A DNA stretch of 7,871 nt from Pseudomonadota bacterium. Lineage in GTDB: Bacteria; Pseudomonadota; Gammaproteobacteria; Steroidobacterales; Steroidobacteraceae. The notes below the pieces were generated by a model. The model did no database searches. It had not been told where the DNA came from and saw only the letters and a program-made list of their open reading frames with translations. The stretch spans positions 1-7,871 of the forward strand of contig JAKCEJ010000128.1 in the NCBI GenBank assembly GCA_021838065.1, given 5' to 3'. A program made the position numbers and the translations under genes. This document shows, piece after piece, positions 6,287 through 7,871 of this stretch. Each line of letters starts with the position of its first letter. Within the stretch, counting starts at the first letter, position 1.

Positions 6287-6982
6287 ATGTCGAATGATCC
6301 AATACTTGTGCAGGGCGGCAACCTCGCGCTGAGGCGCGACTATGCGGATCACGCCGCGGATACGCTGCGTGATCTGCGGCGCAGCGGGGATGCCGTCGAC
6401 TTCGAGGTCGAGCATCACCACGACGTCGCCTCCACGATCCAGCTCGGCTTCTGGATCTACCTGATGAGCGACTGCCTGCTGTTCTCCGGGCTGTTCGCCA
6501 CCTATGCGCTGCTCAATTCGCACACCGCAGGCGGTCCTGCCGGCAGCCAGCTGTTCGATCTGCCGAACGTGCTCATCGAGACGATGTTCCTGCTCTTCAG
6601 CAGCTTCACCTGCGGCCTCGCGACGCTCGCGATGAACGCCGACCGGCGCAACGCGACCGTCGGCTGGCTCGCGGTGACCTTCCTGCTCGGCCTCGGGTTC
6701 ATCAGCATAGAGGTGCGCGAGTTCGCGCATCTGGTGGCGATCGGAGCCGGCCCCGACCGTAGCGCTTTCCTCTCGAGCTTCTTCACGTTGGTGGCGACGC
6801 ACGGATTGCACGTCACCTGTGGACTGATCTTCATGGCCGTCATGATGGTGGCGGTGCTGAAGAAGGGGCTCACGCCGACCAATCGGGCGCGCCTGGTGAA
6901 TCTCAGCCTGTTCTGGCACTTCCTCGACATCATCTGGGTGGGCGTGTTCTCACTCGTTTATCTGTTCGGAGTGGCGCGCTGA
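6287..6982 (+). CDS. cyoC: Cytochrome bo3-type ubiquinol oxidase subunit III
   Basis: Subunit III, a five-helix membrane protein that packs against CyoB and supports oxidase stability and proton uptake. The 231-residue product has membrane segments near 54-76, 94-116, 125-147, 164-192 and 206-228. Recognisable blocks are GFWIYLMSDC, FLLFSSFTCG, FATYALLN, GPDRSAFLSSFF, THGLHVTCGL and SLFWHFLDIIWVGVFSLVYL. It is longer than E. coli CyoC (204 residues) because of a hydrophilic N-terminal region of about 50 residues ending in EVEHHHD. The ATG at 6287 has GAGGAG about ten bases upstream and sits three bases after the cyoB stop, so the long N-terminus is probably real. The stop overlaps the cyoD start by one base (TGATG). 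Confidence 0.97.
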   Translation: MSNDPILVQGGNLALRRDYADHAADTLRDLRRSGDAVDFEVEHHHDVASTIQLGFWIYLMSDCLLFSGLFATYALLNSHTAGGPAGSQLFDLPNVLIETMFLLFSSFTCGLATLAMNADRRNATVGWLAVTFLLGLGFISIEVREFAHLVAIGAGPDRSAFLSSFFTLVATHGLHVTCGLIFMAVMMVAVLKKGLTPTNRARLVNLSLFWHFLDIIWVGVFSLVYLFGVAR

Positions 6983-7356
6983 TGAACGTCGCAAACGAAG
7001 CACTCGCCGGCCACGGGCCGCACGGCGGCCACGGGGCCCACGGCCCGACGCGCAAGCAGTACAGCATTGGCTTCGCGCTCGCCATCATTCTGACGGTGAT
7101 CCCGTTCGCGCTCGTGATGAGTCACACGGTGGCTGCGACGCCGCTGGTGATCGCCGGCTTCGCGCTCGCGCAGATACTGGTGCACATCGTGTATTTCCTG
7201 CACGTAGACACCTCGGAAGAGAAGCGCTGGAATCTGATGGCGCTCCTCTACACGGGAGTGATGGTGTTCATCGTCCTCGGCGGGTCACTCTGGATCATGC
7301 ATCACCTGTACGTGAACATGGTGCCGCACGCGATGCACGGGAACGTGTGGAAGTAG
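6982..7356 (+). CDS. cyoD: Cytochrome bo3-type ubiquinol oxidase subunit IV
   Basis: Small accessory subunit of the quinol oxidase, 124 residues with three membrane helices (about 27-46, 53-74 and 86-108). The conserved block HIVYFLHVDTSEEKRWNL between helices 2 and 3 identifies it as CyoD (COX4/prokaryotic subunit IV). The N-terminus is Gly/His-rich (GHGPHGGHGAHG, 10-21), as is common in CyoC/CyoD N-termini, and the short tail also has His. E. coli CyoD is 109 residues. Start and upstream stop overlap as TGATG, indicating translational coupling to cyoC. It is the last gene of the operon: a strong stem-loop follows 21 bases after the stop, and no cyoE is present. Confidence 0.96.
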   Translation: MNVANEALAGHGPHGGHGAHGPTRKQYSIGFALAIILTVIPFALVMSHTVAATPLVIAGFALAQILVHIVYFLHVDTSEEKRWNLMALLYTGVMVFIVLGGSLWIMHHLYVNMVPHAMHGNVWK

Positions 7357-7377
7357 CCTGAGCCGGACTTGTGGGCA

Positions 7378-7415
7378 GCGCGCCCGAACCGCCCGCGAGG
7401 GCGGTCCGGGCGCGC
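7378..7415 (+). terminator. Rho-independent-type terminator of the cyo operon
   Basis: GCGCGCCCG (7378-7386) pairs perfectly with CGGGCGCGC (7407-7415), and ACCGCCC (7388-7394) pairs with GGGCGGT (7399-7405), with one A-C mismatch between and a GCGA tetraloop. The 17-position stem is followed by GCATTTC, only a short T-run. The hairpin is very stable and sits right after cyoD between converging genes, so a terminator or 3'-protecting role is likely. Confidence 0.75.
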
Positions 7416-7437
7416 GCATTTCGGGGCCCGCGCGGGC

Positions 7438-7871
7438 TCAATCCGGCTCGATCACCGGCAGCGACTCGATACTCGCCCCGGCGGTCGCCAGGCGCACGCT
7501 CAGCAGAATGACGGCAAGACCGATGGGTCCGGACCAGCCGAGCTGCTCGTGCAGCACGAGCACGCCGGGGCCGTGGCGATCACCGGATTGATGTACGTGA
7601 TCGTTGCCGTGCGCGCGGCGCCGGCCGGGTTGATGAGATAGGACGTCCCGAGCCTCGAGACCGCCGTGCACAGAAGGCCGAGGACGGCCTCCGAGCCGAG
7701 CGCCAGCGTGTCCGGCAGGCGCGCCATCGCAAGCATGATCAGGGACACCGTCGAGATCAGGATGCCGGCGAGCGAGGTGGGAATCCATCGCACGCTCATG
7801 GCATTCAGCGAGTAGGGCACGGCGAACTCCAGCAGCGCGAAGGCGCAGACCCGCGCTCAGTGCGTGCGCAG
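7438..7871 (-). pseudogene. Remnant of an EamA/DMT-family permease gene (continues past right edge)
   Basis: Read leftward, one frame from about 7856 gives FALLEFAVPY, then RWIPTSLAGILISTV, then ARLPDTLALGSEAVLGLLCT and GAARTATITYINPVIA. Near 7565-7572 the family-like sequence jumps to another frame and continues GVLVLHEQLGWSGPIGLAVI to a stop at 7438. One missing base in the ACGGCCCCGG stretch explains this. In intact EamA transporters (about 300 residues, ten helices) the first and second groups of motifs lie roughly 100 residues further apart, so an internal deletion is also likely. An in-frame TGA at 7859-7857 precedes the readable part. Together these mark a decayed gene rather than a working exporter. 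A single sequencing error could explain the frameshift but not the rest. Family call is good; the original substrate is unknown. Confidence 0.75.

Noticed and set aside
4268..6919. An unbroken minus-strand frame of 883 codons opposite cyoB and cyoC
   Set aside because: Its translation is rich in His, Arg, Asp, Glu and Gln, has no domain character and crosses the cyoB-cyoC boundary. cyoB and cyoC are in the same phase, and their GC-ending codons suppress antisense stops, so it is a shadow.
7369..7641. Plus-strand frame of 90 codons after cyoD
   Set aside because: It begins upstream of and reads through the terminator stem-loop and runs opposite the recognisable EamA remnant; no motif.
1..7871. 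CRISPR arrays, tRNA or rRNA genes, insertion sequences, attachment sites
   Set aside because: I looked for spaced repeats, cloverleaf-type signatures, transposase motifs and terminal inverted repeats and saw none.

Overview
The window comes from a high-G+C proteobacterium (Pseudomonadota). The evidence is a complete cyoABCD-type quinol oxidase operon with Escherichia-like active-site residues, a CyoA lipoprotein signal, and strongly GC-ending codons. I cannot place it more finely from sequence alone; a gamma- or betaproteobacterium is a reasonable guess.

Layout. (1) Positions 1-493, minus strand: the 5' part of a gene for a secreted protein of unknown function, running off the left edge. (2) 494-674: a divergent intergenic region with a weak -10-like element facing right. 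(3) 675-3227, plus: a one-component regulator with an OmpR/PhoB-type winged helix, a STAND/NB-ARC-like ATPase and a TPR-like C-terminal half. (4) 3228-3393: a control region with three stacked elements, namely a run of TTAAG-type direct repeats at 10/10/11-bp spacing, a long interrupted hairpin, and a 14-codon leader ORF whose stop overlaps the cyoA ATG as ATGA. (5) 3394-7356, plus: cyoA, cyoB, cyoC and cyoD with junctions of 1 nt, 3 nt and a 1-nt overlap, ended by a strong GC-rich stem-loop at 7378-7415. No cyoE follows. (6) 7438-7871, minus: the remains of an EamA/DMT-family permease gene, damaged by a frameshift, an apparent internal deletion and an in-frame stop, running off the right edge.

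How the parts fit. CyoABCD forms the cytochrome bo3-type terminal oxidase in the inner membrane; it oxidises ubiquinol, reduces O2 to water and pumps protons. Heme O for it must come from a heme O synthase encoded elsewhere. The most interesting part is the control region. PhoB-family winged helices bind tandem hexamer-like sites spaced about one helical turn apart, and such an array lies just upstream of cyo and just downstream of a gene encoding that kind of DNA-binding domain. Downstream of the array, the leader ORF has a good Shine-Dalgarno sequence while cyoA has none, so cyoA translation may depend on coupling to the leader, and the hairpin could hide the leader's ribosome binding site. 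This two-layer scheme is inference; the sequence elements are directly visible.
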